64,000 nt of DNA from NCBI RefSeq assembly GCF_024355225.1, contig NZ_VCNH01000008.1, positions 992,001 to 1,056,000 on the forward strand, given 5' to 3'. Numbering within the stretch: position 1 is the stretch's first letter; each line of letters starts with the position of its first letter. Positions 26,297 through 35,691 of the stretch are shown piece by piece. Made by a program: the position numbers and the translations under genes. Below the pieces are notes generated by a model. That model was given only the letters and a program-made list of their open reading frames with translations. It did no database searches and was not told the DNA's origin. The DNA is from Roseovarius sp. M141 (lineage in GTDB: Bacteria; Pseudomonadota; Alphaproteobacteria; Rhodobacterales; Rhodobacteraceae).

Positions 26297-27933
26297 CACG
26301 CGTTCTCCTCTTCTCCTTCAAGCCAGTTGCGCAGGACCTCAACTGTTTCCTCCTGCCGTTCTCCGATCATGCTGCGCAGACGTGCCACTGCATCCTCTCC
26401 CTCCGCAGCATTCGCGATCCGGGCGTTGCGCTCGGAGATGATGGGCAGGTCGTCCGCGTTCATCTGGGATTCGTCGATTTCACCTGTAAGCGCCTGCACC
26501 GGAGGGGCGACGTTCCCCGTATTGCGGGTAGATTCGGCATCCAAAGCAGGTGGCCCGGCAAGAGCCATGTTGGTTAAACCGCGCGCCGGAGACAGGATCG
26601 GACGGACCACGAACAGGCCGAGGATCAGCGCCACCAAGCCGAGAACTACAGCTTGGATCAAGGACATCATGTCGAGCCCCATCGATGTGAAAAGGGATGG
26701 CTCGGCAGAGGTTCCGAGGACCGCGATCGGTTCAAACTGCATGGATTTGAGAGTGATGACATCGCCGCGTTCTTCGCTGTAGCCGACGGCAGAGGCGACA
26801 AGATCTTGCAAGGCGGTCATTTCAGCGTCGGGCCGCGGCGCAAAACTCTCGGTCCCATCCGGGTTTGTCGTGGACGTGCCATTGATCAGGACGGCGACAC
26901 TAAGGCGTTTGATTGCTCCGGGGGCCTGAGTGATCTCTCTTTCGGTTTCAGAAACCTCATAGTTTATTCGCTCTCGTGTCTCATTGGTCCGGCTGCTGGA
27001 ACTGTCATTCCCCGCCGCGTCGCCATCCGGAAGATTGGAGGCAACGGTGACATCGCCGCCACCCTGATCCGAGGCGGAATTCGTGCGCTCTTCGGTGTCG
27101 ATACTGATGGCGACGCGGCTCTCCGGATCGATCGTCCGTTCGCGAACGATCTCTGTCGTCTTGACGGTGTCAACGCTGACCTCGACCACTGCATTTCCGG
27201 ACCCGACGCGTGCCTCCAGCAGCCTCTCGACGCGGTGGCGCAATGCATCGGCGCGATCCTCACCCACATTGGATGGCGCTTCCTCGACGGCACCAATCAA
27301 GCCGCCGACGCTGTCAATGACCGATACATCTTCGGCAGTCAGGCCCGGCACGGCACTGGCGACCAGATACTTGATGGCCTGCGCCTGTTTTGCAGGCAGA
27401 TCGTTGCCGCCCGACGTGATCATCACCGACGCCGTCGCCCGCACATCCCTTTGGAAGGGATTCGAGCCGGTATTCGCGATATGTACGCGCGCCGCGATGA
27501 TGGACGGGTTCGCGATGATGGTGCGGGCCAGTTCGCCTTCCTTTGCGCGCCAATACGCGGCATCAAACATCTGGGACGTGGTCCCGAAGCCAGACAGACT
27601 ATCCAACAGCTCATAGCCTTGACTGGAATTGGTCGGCAGCCCTTCGCTGGCAAGCGTCATCCGCAGCGTGTCGCGTTGACCGGACTCGACGAAAATCGCG
27701 CCCCCGCGCACTTCGTAGGTGACGCCGCGCTGTTCCAATGCGCGCACCACTTCGCCTGCCGGACCGCTTTCGAGGCCTGCGTAGAGTAATGAAAGGCTGG
27801 GTGTCGCCACCAATCGCGTCAGACCGATGACGACTGCGAGAATCGCAATGCCGGCAAGCACGACGACAATGCGCCTGCGCGGATCCAGGGCGGTCCAGAG
27901 GGTCGCGATATTCTGCAATTTCTTTGCCTCCAC
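26296..27933 (-). CDS. fliF: Flagellar MS-ring protein FliF
   Basis: A 545-residue MS-ring protein. Membrane helices lie near residues 23-45 and about 430-450 (IQAVVLGLVALILGLFVV). Between them are the ring-building domains with GPAGEVVRALEQRGVTYEV, RMTLASEGLPTNSSQGYELL and ARVHIA. The C-terminal tail, which binds FliG in other bacteria, carries acidic residues and RLRSMIGERQEETVEVLRNW. It starts with GTG, and its promoter region is shared with the divergent fliL operon and carries a CtrA-like box. Confidence 0.95.
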   Translation of the reverse strand: MEAKKLQNIATLWTALDPRRRIVVVLAGIAILAVVIGLTRLVATPSLSLLYAGLESGPAGEVVRALEQRGVTYEVRGGAIFVESGQRDTLRMTLASEGLPTNSSQGYELLDSLSGFGTTSQMFDAAYWRAKEGELARTIIANPSIIAARVHIANTGSNPFQRDVRATASVMITSGGNDLPAKQAQAIKYLVASAVPGLTAEDVSVIDSVGGLIGAVEEAPSNVGEDRADALRHRVERLLEARVGSGNAVVEVSVDTVKTTEIVRERTIDPESRVAISIDTEERTNSASDQGGGDVTVASNLPDGDAAGNDSSSSRTNETRERINYEVSETEREITQAPGAIKRLSVAVLINGTSTTNPDGTESFAPRPDAEMTALQDLVASAVGYSEERGDVITLKSMQFEPIAVLGTSAEPSLFTSMGLDMMSLIQAVVLGLVALILGLFVVRPILSPARGLTNMALAGPPALDAESTRNTGNVAPPVQALTGEIDESQMNADDLPIISERNARIANAAEGEDAVARLRSMIGERQEETVEVLRNWLEGEEENA

Positions 27934-27981
27934 ATGTCCTGCGTTCTGCCGGACGGTGGGGTCATGTTTGGCGCATCAGCC

Positions 27982-27996
27982 TTAACAATCGGTTAG
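27982..27996 (+). promoter_or_regulatory. CtrA-like box between divergent fliF and fliL operons
   Basis: TTAA-N7-TTAG (TTAACAATCGGTTAG), 7 of 8 matches to the alphaproteobacterial CtrA consensus TTAA-N7-TTAA. It lies about 50 bp from both divergent start codons, where a regulator could act on both promoters. CtrA control of flagellar genes is known in Rhodobacterales; binding here is inferred. Confidence 0.55.
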
Positions 27997-28040
27997 TGCC
28001 TGCCGACTATGTTGACCCGGAAGCAAACGAGGGTCGCATC

Positions 28041-28544
28041 ATGGCTGACAAAAAAGAAGACACCGGCGAAACACCTGTGAAACGCTCGAAAATGCCTTTG
28101 ATTATGGGGCTGGTTCTAGCGCTCGCTGGCGGCGGCGGTGGTTTCTATGCGGTTCATAGCGGCCTGTTGTTTGCATCTGATTCACAAGCAAGCGCCCCTG
28201 CGGGACCCATGGATGATTCGCATCGCAAGGTAGGTGCGATGCCAGTTGTCGCCTACGTGCCGATCGAGCCACTGGTGATATCGCTCGGCAAAGGGATGTC
28301 GGGCCGACATTTGAGATTTCGAGCAGAGCTTGAGGTGATTCCGGCTTATCGCGCTGAGGTGGAACAGCTGTTGCCGCGTGTCGTGGATGTGCTGAATACA
28401 TATTTACGCGCGCTGAAGCTGGAAGACCTGACCGATAGCGCAGGGCTCTTGAGGCTGCGTGCGCAAATGCTGCGCCGTGTTCAGGTCGTGACGGGGGGGG
28501 ATCGGATCAATGATCTGCTCATCATGGAATTTGTTCTGAACTAA
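28041..28544 (+). CDS. fliL: Flagellar basal-body protein FliL
   Basis: A 167-residue single-pass protein: a basic cytosolic N-terminus, a membrane helix near residues 18-38 with a run of glycines, and a periplasmic domain with VAYVPIEPLVISLG, LRFRAELEVIPAYRAEVEQL and the ending LLIMEFVLN. FliL surrounds the stator units and supports torque. ATGGCTGACAAA was preferred to upstream in-frame codons that lie in the promoter region. It opens the rightward operon to flhB. A second, different FliL-family gene lies about 10 kb to the right. Confidence 0.88.
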   Translation: MADKKEDTGETPVKRSKMPLIMGLVLALAGGGGGFYAVHSGLLFASDSQASAPAGPMDDSHRKVGAMPVVAYVPIEPLVISLGKGMSGRHLRFRAELEVIPAYRAEVEQLLPRVVDVLNTYLRALKLEDLTDSAGLLRLRAQMLRRVQVVTGGDRINDLLIMEFVLN

Positions 28545-28553
28545 GGAGGACAC

Positions 28554-28919
28554 ATGGAACTTATCGCTGATTTTCTATTGGTCGCAGGTGCGCTGGGGGC
28601 CGGATTTTACTGCTACATTCTTGCCCGGCGTCTAAATCGGTTCAACGATCTTGAAACCGGGATGGGCGGTGCGGTGGCGGTTTTGTCCATGCAGGTCGAC
28701 GATCTGGCCAAAACGCTTGATGTTGCGCAAGCGACGGCGGAAACATCTGGAGCCACGCTTGAAAACTTAACGGCCCGTGCTGAAAGCGTGGCCAAGCGGC
28801 TGGAGTTGATGATGGCGTCTATGCACGACCTGCCTTCTGAACCGCCACCAGAGCCAGAGCTCAAAACGACAAACGGGCCCATCTTCCGTCGTCACGATTC
28901 GGCCGGAGCATCTCAGTGA
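28554..28919 (+). CDS. Membrane-anchored coiled-coil protein of the fliL-motA operon (DUF6468-like)
   Basis: A 121-residue protein with one N-terminal membrane helix (about residues 5-24), an RRLNRFNDLE juxtamembrane segment and a helical stretch (about 40-95: VDDLAKTLDVAQATAETSGA, then SVAKRLELMMASMHDL) likely to form a coiled coil, then a proline-rich tail. Small proteins of this shape occur between fliL and motor genes in alphaproteobacteria; DUF6468 is my best match from memory. GGAG precedes the start, and its stop overlaps the next start. Confidence 0.7.
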   Translation: MELIADFLLVAGALGAGFYCYILARRLNRFNDLETGMGGAVAVLSMQVDDLAKTLDVAQATAETSGATLENLTARAESVAKRLELMMASMHDLPSEPPPEPELKTTNGPIFRRHDSAGASQ

Positions 28920-29509
28920 TGCGCGTGAAAGCAAAGAAGCGCGCAAAAAATGCGCGAGGCACGTTGGGACTGATCGCGTGTCTGCTCGTCGCGTCGGCGG
29001 TCCTTCGCCTTGGTGGCGATGCTGGCCAGGCATGGGCGCGAGGTGCGGAGCAAGACAGCGCAACGGCAGGGCAAACCACGGCGACAGCCTGCAAAACTGA
29101 CGACGATTTTCACGCCATGCTGAAAGGGTTTCAGAAACGAGAGGCGCGTTTGGAACAGCAGGAAAAAGCAATGCTCGACCGGCATCAAGCGTTGAAGTTG
29201 GCCGACCGTCAAATCGAAAGCAAGCTTGCCCGTCTGGAAGCGGCGGAAAAGGAACTGCGCCGAACGATGGCCATGGCGGATACGGCCGCCGAGAGCGATG
29301 TCGACCGCCTGACCAAAGTCTACGAGGCCATGAAGCCAAAACAGGCCGCAGCCCTTTTCGAGGAGATGAGCCCGGAGTTTGCGGCTGGTTTCCTCGGCCG
29401 CATGCGCCCTGAGGCGGCGGCAGGAATCATGGCGGGTCTCAGCCCCCAGGCCGCGCATACAATTTCGGTGGTGCTGGCCGGGCGCAATGCTGGTGCACCC
29501 ACCCAGTAA
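28919..29509 (+). CDS. motE: MotE-family flagellar motor chaperone
   Basis: A 196-residue protein: a basic N-terminus with one membrane helix (about residues 15-32), a long coiled coil (about 60-125) and a C-terminal MgtE-N-like helical domain (VDRLTKVYEAMKPKQAAALF, EEMSPEFAAGFLGRMRPEAA). This layout matches MotE, which stabilises the periplasmic motor protein MotC in Sinorhizobium. ATG overlapping the previous stop (TGATG) was preferred to GTG one codon earlier. motA follows 70 bp later. Confidence 0.75.
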   Translation: MRVKAKKRAKNARGTLGLIACLLVASAVLRLGGDAGQAWARGAEQDSATAGQTTATACKTDDDFHAMLKGFQKREARLEQQEKAMLDRHQALKLADRQIESKLARLEAAEKELRRTMAMADTAAESDVDRLTKVYEAMKPKQAAALFEEMSPEFAAGFLGRMRPEAAAGIMAGLSPQAAHTISVVLAGRNAGAPTQ

Positions 29510-29579
29510 AATATATCCAGTCAGCAAATTTTAACCTGATGCTGACAGATTGCTGTCGAACCCATGCGCGGAGAATATA

Positions 29580-30449
29580 ATGATCGGTCTTATAGGTATC
29601 GTGCTCATCTTTGTGATGGTTTTCGGCGGTTATCTGGCTGCGGGAGGAAAGCTGGGCATTATTCTGAAATCGCTTCCATTCGAGATGATGATGATTGGCG
29701 GCGCAGCGACGGGGGCTTTCCTGCTCAGCAATGACCTGGCTGGGATCAAACATACGATCCGGGATATTGGAAAGGTGTTCAAAGGACCGAAATGGCGGGA
29801 GGGCGACTATCGCGATCTTCTATGTCTTCTGTTTGAGCTGCTGCGCCTGGGTCGCCAAAATCCCGTCGCAATAGAAGAGCATATCGAAAACCCGGCGGAG
29901 TCCTTGATTTTCGGGAAATACCCCAAAATCCTATCTGATAAAGAAGCCGTCGCGCTGATCAGCGACACATTGCGGTCGGCGTCGATGAATTATGACGACC
30001 CTCACCAGGTAGAAGAGGTGCTGGAAAAGCGCATTGACGCAAATCTGCATCATGCAATGCACTCCAGTCATGCCCTGCAAACGGTGGCCGATGGCCTTCC
30101 CGCGCTCGGTATTGTGGCGGCGGTTCTCGGCGTCATCAAAACGATGGCCTCGATCGACCAGCCTCCTGAGATTTTGGGGAAAATGATCGGAGGGGCACTC
30201 GTGGGGACGTTTCTCGGCGTTTTCCTCGCATATGGTCTGGTGGGACCTTTCGCCGCAAAGGTGAAATCGGTTGTCGAAGAGGATGCCCATTTTTATCAGC
30301 TTATCAGGGAAGTTTTGATAGCAAATTTGCACAACCACGCAACAAACATCTGTATCGAGGTTGGCCGTCAGAACACTCCATCACATTGCCGTCCGTCCTT
30401 CATAGATCTGGAAGATGCGCTGAAAACACTCAAGCAGGACGCGGCATGA
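29580..30449 (+). CDS. motA: Flagellar motor stator protein MotA
   Basis: A 289-residue MotA of the long alphaproteobacterial type. It opens MIGLIGIVLIFVMVFGGYLA, has four membrane helices (two at the start, two at about residues 170-195 and 205-230) and a cytosolic loop with E and R residues that meets FliG. ALPALGIVAAVLGVIKTM is the third-helix signature (GLPALGIVAAV here). MotA needs MotB for proton flow, but motB is not in this window. A TTAACC half-box lies about 45 bp upstream of the start. Its stop overlaps the next start (ATGA). Confidence 0.94.
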   Translation: MIGLIGIVLIFVMVFGGYLAAGGKLGIILKSLPFEMMMIGGAATGAFLLSNDLAGIKHTIRDIGKVFKGPKWREGDYRDLLCLLFELLRLGRQNPVAIEEHIENPAESLIFGKYPKILSDKEAVALISDTLRSASMNYDDPHQVEEVLEKRIDANLHHAMHSSHALQTVADGLPALGIVAAVLGVIKTMASIDQPPEILGKMIGGALVGTFLGVFLAYGLVGPFAAKVKSVVEEDAHFYQLIREVLIANLHNHATNICIEVGRQNTPSHCRPSFIDLEDALKTLKQDAA

Positions 30450-32719
30450 ATATCAATATGAAAGTTTTCTGGCTTAGTGTTGTGGTGTCCTTTATGGCGT
30501 CACTGGCAGCAGCTGAAAAAGTCGTCGTTCGGTCTGGCGAACATGATGGATTCTCTCGGCTTGTAGTACACCTTCCTCAACGCATTGGGTGGACGCTTTC
30601 TGGAACGAAAAATGTCAAAGATTTGGTTCTGAAGGCAAGAGAAATTGAGTGGGACCTGAAACAGGTTTTCATGCGTATTTCTGATCAAAGAATAAAAAGC
30701 ATTGAATCATTGAAAGGAAAGGCGGGCCTGGCTATAGGCCTAAATTGTAATTGTAAAGTTAATGTCTTTTGGCATGGAAGCTCCATGCTGGTCGTGGATG
30801 TATCTGATGAAAAATTTTCGGATCTAGAGGTACCGGTTCCAAAATATATTTCCATCCATGAAGTGGAATCCAACAAACCACAGACGCCAAGGCTGATGCA
30901 ATCAGGCAGGTCCCCTAGTTTAGATGCCTCTCAAGAAACTGCAATTCGGCTCGCTGGGAAAAGCCTATTCCCAACACTCAAAACCTTCACAGATGGAGGT
31001 CAGGCGTCTCAAAGGTCGTCAGGAGCTGCCCGAAAAAATATCGCGAAACAATTTGGGCGCGCTGCAGGTTTGGGTCTGGTCGATCTGGCTTTGAGTATGA
31101 CGTACGCGGACAGTGGACTTGCAACGCAAGATGTGGAGTCTCCAAAAGAACCCAATGCAGACAAAGTTCAACCGGAACGGAGTATGGCACTTGGAAATAT
31201 GATTTCGTATACAAGCGCGGATCCATTTCTGGGTAGTGATGGGCAAAATCTGGTTCACAATCAGGAAGGTAAATCATGCATCCCTGATGACCAGATATCC
31301 ATTGAAAGTTGGGGGGAGGAAGATCCATTTCTCTATCAGATCGGCGCCGCGCACCGAAAAATTGCGGAATTTATGGGCCAGGGTAATGTCGCGTCAAAAT
31401 TGAATATAGTGCGACTTTATCTATATTTTGGATTTGGTGCGGAAGCTGAGCAGATCATCACCGCGGAAGGGTTGGGTGACGAGAGTGGCGGTGTCTATTT
31501 GGCCATTTCTCAGATTTTGGATGGAGGTGTAACGAGAGTAAAAATTTTTGAAGATCAAGTCGGCTGCAACAATAATGTAGCGCTATGGTCTGCATTGAAT
31601 TATGGGGATGGCAACTCTTTACAGGGGGCAAATATTGATGCGATTCTCAGAGCGATGTCGTCACTTCCGTACCACCTGAGAATTTTGATTGCTCCAAGGC
31701 TGGTTGAGAAATTTCAAGAAAGTGATCAAAATGGTGTGTCAGAAAGAATTTTTCGTATTTTGAATAGATCTTCTGGTGATGTAAAGTTTGATTGGATGAG
31801 TGGTAACGTCAGTGAGGAAGTTCTAGAGGAATCTGAAAAAGCGTTACTTTCTGTAGTTGATAGCAATACTGAAATTTCATCGCTGGCCTTAATGGGGCTG
31901 ATTGACAATCGAGTGGACGAATATTCAGATATGCCTCTTGGCTGGATTGATCTGGTGGGGTCGTATGCGCATGAGCAAAGGGGAGCCGAGATTGGCGAAG
32001 CTCTTGGCCACAGGTATATGCGCGCCTTGGCCGCTGTGGGTCGATACGAATTGGCATTTGATGAGATCAATAGCTCCAAGGCCGATGGCTGGAGTGAGGC
32101 TCTGATTCGATCTGCTGATGTGATCGCGTCCTATACGGTCCGTAATGCTGATGATGTAACTTTCCTCAAGCATCTGGGCTATCGCGGAAAAAAAGGTGAT
32201 CTGGAGTTGTCCGGAGTTGTTGAAAATGAGGTGGCGAATCGATTGCTCGAATTGGGGTTTCCCTCCGAAGCGCTTATATATCTAACAGGAAGTGCAGAGG
32301 GGACGGCCCAGGAAAAGCGGCAATTTCTAAGGGCTGAGGCCTCGCTTGCTATGGGTGCACCAAGAGACGCCATTGGCAGTTTGCTTGGCATGAGTGGTGC
32401 TGATGTCGATGCATTGCGTGCTGAGGCAAATGATCAGTTGGGTAATCACATGGTTGCATCACAACTTTACGGAGCATCAGGAGATGACGAAGGTGCATTG
32501 AGACAGGCATTGCAAGGGGATGACTGGACGGAGGCCGCAAGGCTTGCCGATCCTGAGTTGACAAACATAATAGAAATTAATGATCAGAATAATGTAGAAG
32601 GGGGCGTTAACGCTCCTCTCTTCAGGGGTGATACGCTGCTCGCGGAGAGCGAGTTTATCCGCGATGGTGTTACGCGATTTCTTGAGGCATCGGAAGCTTT
32701 AAGTGATAGCATAAACTAA
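30446..32719 (+). CDS. Large exported helical-repeat protein of the flagellar operon, AT-rich
   Basis: A 757-residue protein with a Sec signal (FWLSVVVSFMASLAAA, cleavage before EK) and a following beta-rich segment (VVVRSGEHDGFSRLVVHLP, residues about 24-130) resembling AMIN-like domains. A variable linker with an RKNIAKQFGRAAG patch follows, then residues 300-700 are mostly helical and TPR-like (LNIVRLYLYFGFGAEAEQII; GFPSEALIYLTGSAE). Position next to motA recalls MotC, the periplasmic motor protein of rhizobia that works with MotE; this is inference. GC is visibly lower than in the flanking genes, as in sltF next to it. Confidence 0.7.
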   Translation: MNINMKVFWLSVVVSFMASLAAAEKVVVRSGEHDGFSRLVVHLPQRIGWTLSGTKNVKDLVLKAREIEWDLKQVFMRISDQRIKSIESLKGKAGLAIGLNCNCKVNVFWHGSSMLVVDVSDEKFSDLEVPVPKYISIHEVESNKPQTPRLMQSGRSPSLDASQETAIRLAGKSLFPTLKTFTDGGQASQRSSGAARKNIAKQFGRAAGLGLVDLALSMTYADSGLATQDVESPKEPNADKVQPERSMALGNMISYTSADPFLGSDGQNLVHNQEGKSCIPDDQISIESWGEEDPFLYQIGAAHRKIAEFMGQGNVASKLNIVRLYLYFGFGAEAEQIITAEGLGDESGGVYLAISQILDGGVTRVKIFEDQVGCNNNVALWSALNYGDGNSLQGANIDAILRAMSSLPYHLRILIAPRLVEKFQESDQNGVSERIFRILNRSSGDVKFDWMSGNVSEEVLEESEKALLSVVDSNTEISSLALMGLIDNRVDEYSDMPLGWIDLVGSYAHEQRGAEIGEALGHRYMRALAAVGRYELAFDEINSSKADGWSEALIRSADVIASYTVRNADDVTFLKHLGYRGKKGDLELSGVVENEVANRLLELGFPSEALIYLTGSAEGTAQEKRQFLRAEASLAMGAPRDAIGSLLGMSGADVDALRAEANDQLGNHMVASQLYGASGDDEGALRQALQGDDWTEAARLADPELTNIIEINDQNNVEGGVNAPLFRGDTLLAESEFIRDGVTRFLEASEALSDSIN

Positions 32720-32797
32720 CTTACTATTGGTTACTAATTTTAAATGATTTTTTGTTATTAATTCCTTGATCTGTATGGTGCATTCAAGGGGCTCTTG

Positions 32798-33613
32798 GTG
32801 AAGTCAGTATCCAAAAAATCACGATGTGCATATGGTGTGTATATCTACTCCGGATGCCTGAGTGGGCAGGTTTACGCTAAGTGTATGTTTTTCATATGTG
32901 TAACACTTTCCACCATATTTTCGGGCGCAGATGCTCAATCAAAAGAAATCTGTGATACTGCCGCCCGCATCGCGTCTACAAAGACCGGGGTCCCGTTTGC
33001 GGTCTTGCAGGCGGTTGCCCGGAGCGAGACTGGAAGGACAGTTTCTGGGCGGCTGGAGCCATGGCCTTGGACGGTGAATATGGACGGTACTGGAAAATGG
33101 TTTGACTCTCGTGAAAGTGCATTGTCATACGTTAATGGCGAATCCATAAATGGATCAAGAAATATTGATATAGGGTGTTTTCAGATAAGCTTCAAATGGC
33201 ACGGTGAAAATTTTGATTCTGTTTCGAAAATGTTCGATCCAGAGGAAAATGCAATATATGCTGCAAGGTTTTTAAAAAAACTCTACGTTGAGAGAGGTAA
33301 CTGGTCTTCGGCTGTAGGAGCTTACCACTCTCGAACCGAAAAACACGCTAAAAGATATATGAAAATATTCGATAGGATATTTAGAGGTGTTTTGAGTAAT
33401 GGAGATGATTCGGCTTCACCTTATCCAAAGGAGGGTGGGAGGGATATGAGCGGGAGCGAAATGGTTTCAATAACTTCTCACGATATAAATAGCTATCCAT
33501 TTTTAAAGGGTGGTGCGAAGAATCATAAATTCAGTTCATTGGTTCCGATAGTTGGCGGTCATGTGAAAATTATTGCATTTTCTGCAAGAGGCGAACGTTG
33601 GGCTGAAGAGTGA
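32798..33613 (+). CDS. sltF: Flagellar lytic transglycosylase (SltF-like)
   Basis: An SLT-fold peptidoglycan lytic enzyme. The catalytic glutamate is in AVARSETGR, followed by WPWTVNMDGTG, the DIGCFQISFKWHG segment and YHSRTEKHAKRYM. In Rhodobacter, SltF cuts peptidoglycan to let the rod through and takes the place of the FlgJ muramidase domain, which is absent from the FlgJ-like protein in this window. A GTG start 5 bp after AAGGGG was chosen; ATG at 32,885 would give a shorter, cleaner signal peptide (FFICVTLSTIFSGADA). It is AT-rich, like the previous gene, and overlaps flhA. Confidence 0.78.
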   Translation: MKSVSKKSRCAYGVYIYSGCLSGQVYAKCMFFICVTLSTIFSGADAQSKEICDTAARIASTKTGVPFAVLQAVARSETGRTVSGRLEPWPWTVNMDGTGKWFDSRESALSYVNGESINGSRNIDIGCFQISFKWHGENFDSVSKMFDPEENAIYAARFLKKLYVERGNWSSAVGAYHSRTEKHAKRYMKIFDRIFRGVLSNGDDSASPYPKEGGRDMSGSEMVSITSHDINSYPFLKGGAKNHKFSSLVPIVGGHVKIIAFSARGERWAEE

Positions 33614-35691
33614 TATCTATTCGCGAAATATTTCAACCCACGGTCCTATTAGCGCTAGCGTTGATGGCAATCATTGTAATGATGATCCTACCAGTCCCTT
33701 CCTGGATGCTGGATGTGGGACTCGCAGCATCATTTGCATTGGCGATCCTGATTTTTACCATCACGCTTTTTATTGAGCGCCCGCTCGATTTCTCTGCTTT
33801 TCCCACAATTCTGCTCGCTTCCCTAATGCTGCGTTTGTCGCTGAACGTGTCCTCTACCAAACTAATCATTGGCCAGGGTCATACCGGAACGGATGCGGCT
33901 GGAGGTGTCATCGAGGGCTTCGCAAGCTTCGTTATGGGCGGCAGCGTGTTTCTGGGTCTCGTGGTATTCGGCGTTCTGCTAATCGTAAATTTCATGGTTA
34001 TAACAAAAGGCGCCGCTCGCATGGCCGAGGTGGGCGCGCGGTTTGCGTTGGACGCAATGCCGGGCAAACAGATGGCAATCGACAGCGATATGTCTGCCGG
34101 CGCGATCGACCATGCCGAGGCGCGTGAGCGACGCGAGCGAGAACAGCAGGAAACGACATTCTTCGGGTCGCTGGATGGCGCCTCGAAATTTGTTAAGGGT
34201 GATGCAATCGCCGGCTTGCTGATCACGTTGCTCAACCTCGTTATGGGGTTGATCATGGGCGTGGTCGTGCACGATATGCCCCTTGCGACGGCGTTTGAAA
34301 CATACACGATCCTCACCGTCGGCGATGGGCTGGTCACGCAGATTCCAGCAGTCATAATTTCGATTGCTTCGGCACTCCTGCTCGCGCGTGGTGGAAGTAC
34401 TGGTGCGACCGATCTGGCCTTGGCGGCACAGCTGGGCAGGCACCCGGCAGCGATGGGCACGGTCGCCGTCCTCATGGTACTCTTCGCGCTCGTTCCCGGT
34501 CTGCCTTTTCTACCCTTTATTATCGGCGGTATTGGACTGGGGGCTACAGCCGTCATTTCATACAAAAGATCCCAGGTGCGCTCTAAAACCGAAACGAAGC
34601 CGGACGCTTCCTTGGGGCGGACACTTGAAAAGTCATTGGGCGACATACTGGAGCTGGATGATATTCACGTCGAATTTGCTCCGGACCTTGTCAATCTGGT
34701 ACTGGATCCGGGCACGGGGCTGGATGCGCGGATTGCAAATATGAGAACCCATGTTGCGACGCAATATGGCCTAATTTTACCCGAGATACGGCTGACAGAC
34801 GACCCCGCGTTGCCCAGCGGCAGCTACGTCATCCGGGTTCAAGGCGTCGAGCAGGGTCAGGCGCGTTTACGAACCGATCATGTCCTGTTGCTGGACCCGG
34901 CCAATATTGCAGACCTACCGATCGGCGAGAACGTGATGGAGCCTGTTTACGGCGCGCCGGCGCGCTGGATTTCAGCACAGGATCAGGATGCTATTGCGCT
35001 GTCAGGCGCTACGATCGTTGCGCCGACAGAGGTATTGGCCACGCATCTTCTTGAGGTTATCCGTCGCAACCTCAGCCGCCTTCTGACGATGAAGGCAATG
35101 CGCAAACTTCTTGATGAAATGGTCAACCTAAGTGATCCATCCCGGTCAGAAGCGAACCGCAAGCTGCTGGATGAGATGATTCCCGACCGGGTGCCTGCCG
35201 ATCTTTTGCATGCAATATTGCGTCTGCTTCTGGCTGAGCAAGTCTCCATTCGCAACATGCCTCTCATTCTCGAGGCAACGGCGGAGGGGCGGCAACTGCA
35301 TCAGTCGCCCGATGCAATCTGCGAGCATGTTCGCCAGCGCCTTGGGTTCCAACTGGTCGCTAATTTGCAACGCGATGATGGCACCTTGCCTCTCATACAA
35401 TTGGCACCGGAATGGGAGGAGACTTTTCAGACATATCAGATGGATCAGGACCGGGGGCGGCTGGATGTCGCATTGCCGCCCGAGCTGTTCAATACGCTGA
35501 CCGCGTCGGTCTCAAGCGAGGTGGCGCGCGCGGCGGATATGGGCATTTTCCCGGCTATCGTCACGTCCACTGCGCGGCGAAGGTTCCTTAGAACCGTGCT
35601 GTCGGCCAAGAACATCGGTAACCCGGTGCTGTCCTTTGAGGAAATCGGTGTAGAGGCGCAGCCGTCGCTTGTTGGTGTGGTTGCTGCATGA
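33610..35691 (+). CDS. flhA: Flagellar export-gate protein FlhA
   Basis: A 693-residue FlhA: about eight membrane helices in the first 330 residues and a cytosolic domain of four subdomains that binds export substrates and chaperones. The FHIPEP-type motif RLSLNVSSTKLIIGQGH lies near residues 77-93, and GKQMAIDSDMSAGAID (about 152-167) is the conserved loop. It starts with GTG overlapping the sltF stop. GC returns to high values here after the AT-rich block. fliR and flhB follow with overlaps. Confidence 0.96.
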   Translation: MISIREIFQPTVLLALALMAIIVMMILPVPSWMLDVGLAASFALAILIFTITLFIERPLDFSAFPTILLASLMLRLSLNVSSTKLIIGQGHTGTDAAGGVIEGFASFVMGGSVFLGLVVFGVLLIVNFMVITKGAARMAEVGARFALDAMPGKQMAIDSDMSAGAIDHAEARERREREQQETTFFGSLDGASKFVKGDAIAGLLITLLNLVMGLIMGVVVHDMPLATAFETYTILTVGDGLVTQIPAVIISIASALLLARGGSTGATDLALAAQLGRHPAAMGTVAVLMVLFALVPGLPFLPFIIGGIGLGATAVISYKRSQVRSKTETKPDASLGRTLEKSLGDILELDDIHVEFAPDLVNLVLDPGTGLDARIANMRTHVATQYGLILPEIRLTDDPALPSGSYVIRVQGVEQGQARLRTDHVLLLDPANIADLPIGENVMEPVYGAPARWISAQDQDAIALSGATIVAPTEVLATHLLEVIRRNLSRLLTMKAMRKLLDEMVNLSDPSRSEANRKLLDEMIPDRVPADLLHAILRLLLAEQVSIRNMPLILEATAEGRQLHQSPDAICEHVRQRLGFQLVANLQRDDGTLPLIQLAPEWEETFQTYQMDQDRGRLDVALPPELFNTLTASVSSEVARAADMGIFPAIVTSTARRRFLRTVLSAKNIGNPVLSFEEIGVEAQPSLVGVVAA

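Noticed and set aside
26653..27789. 378-codon plus-strand frame opposite fliF
   Set aside because: Antisense shadow with no start signal or family.
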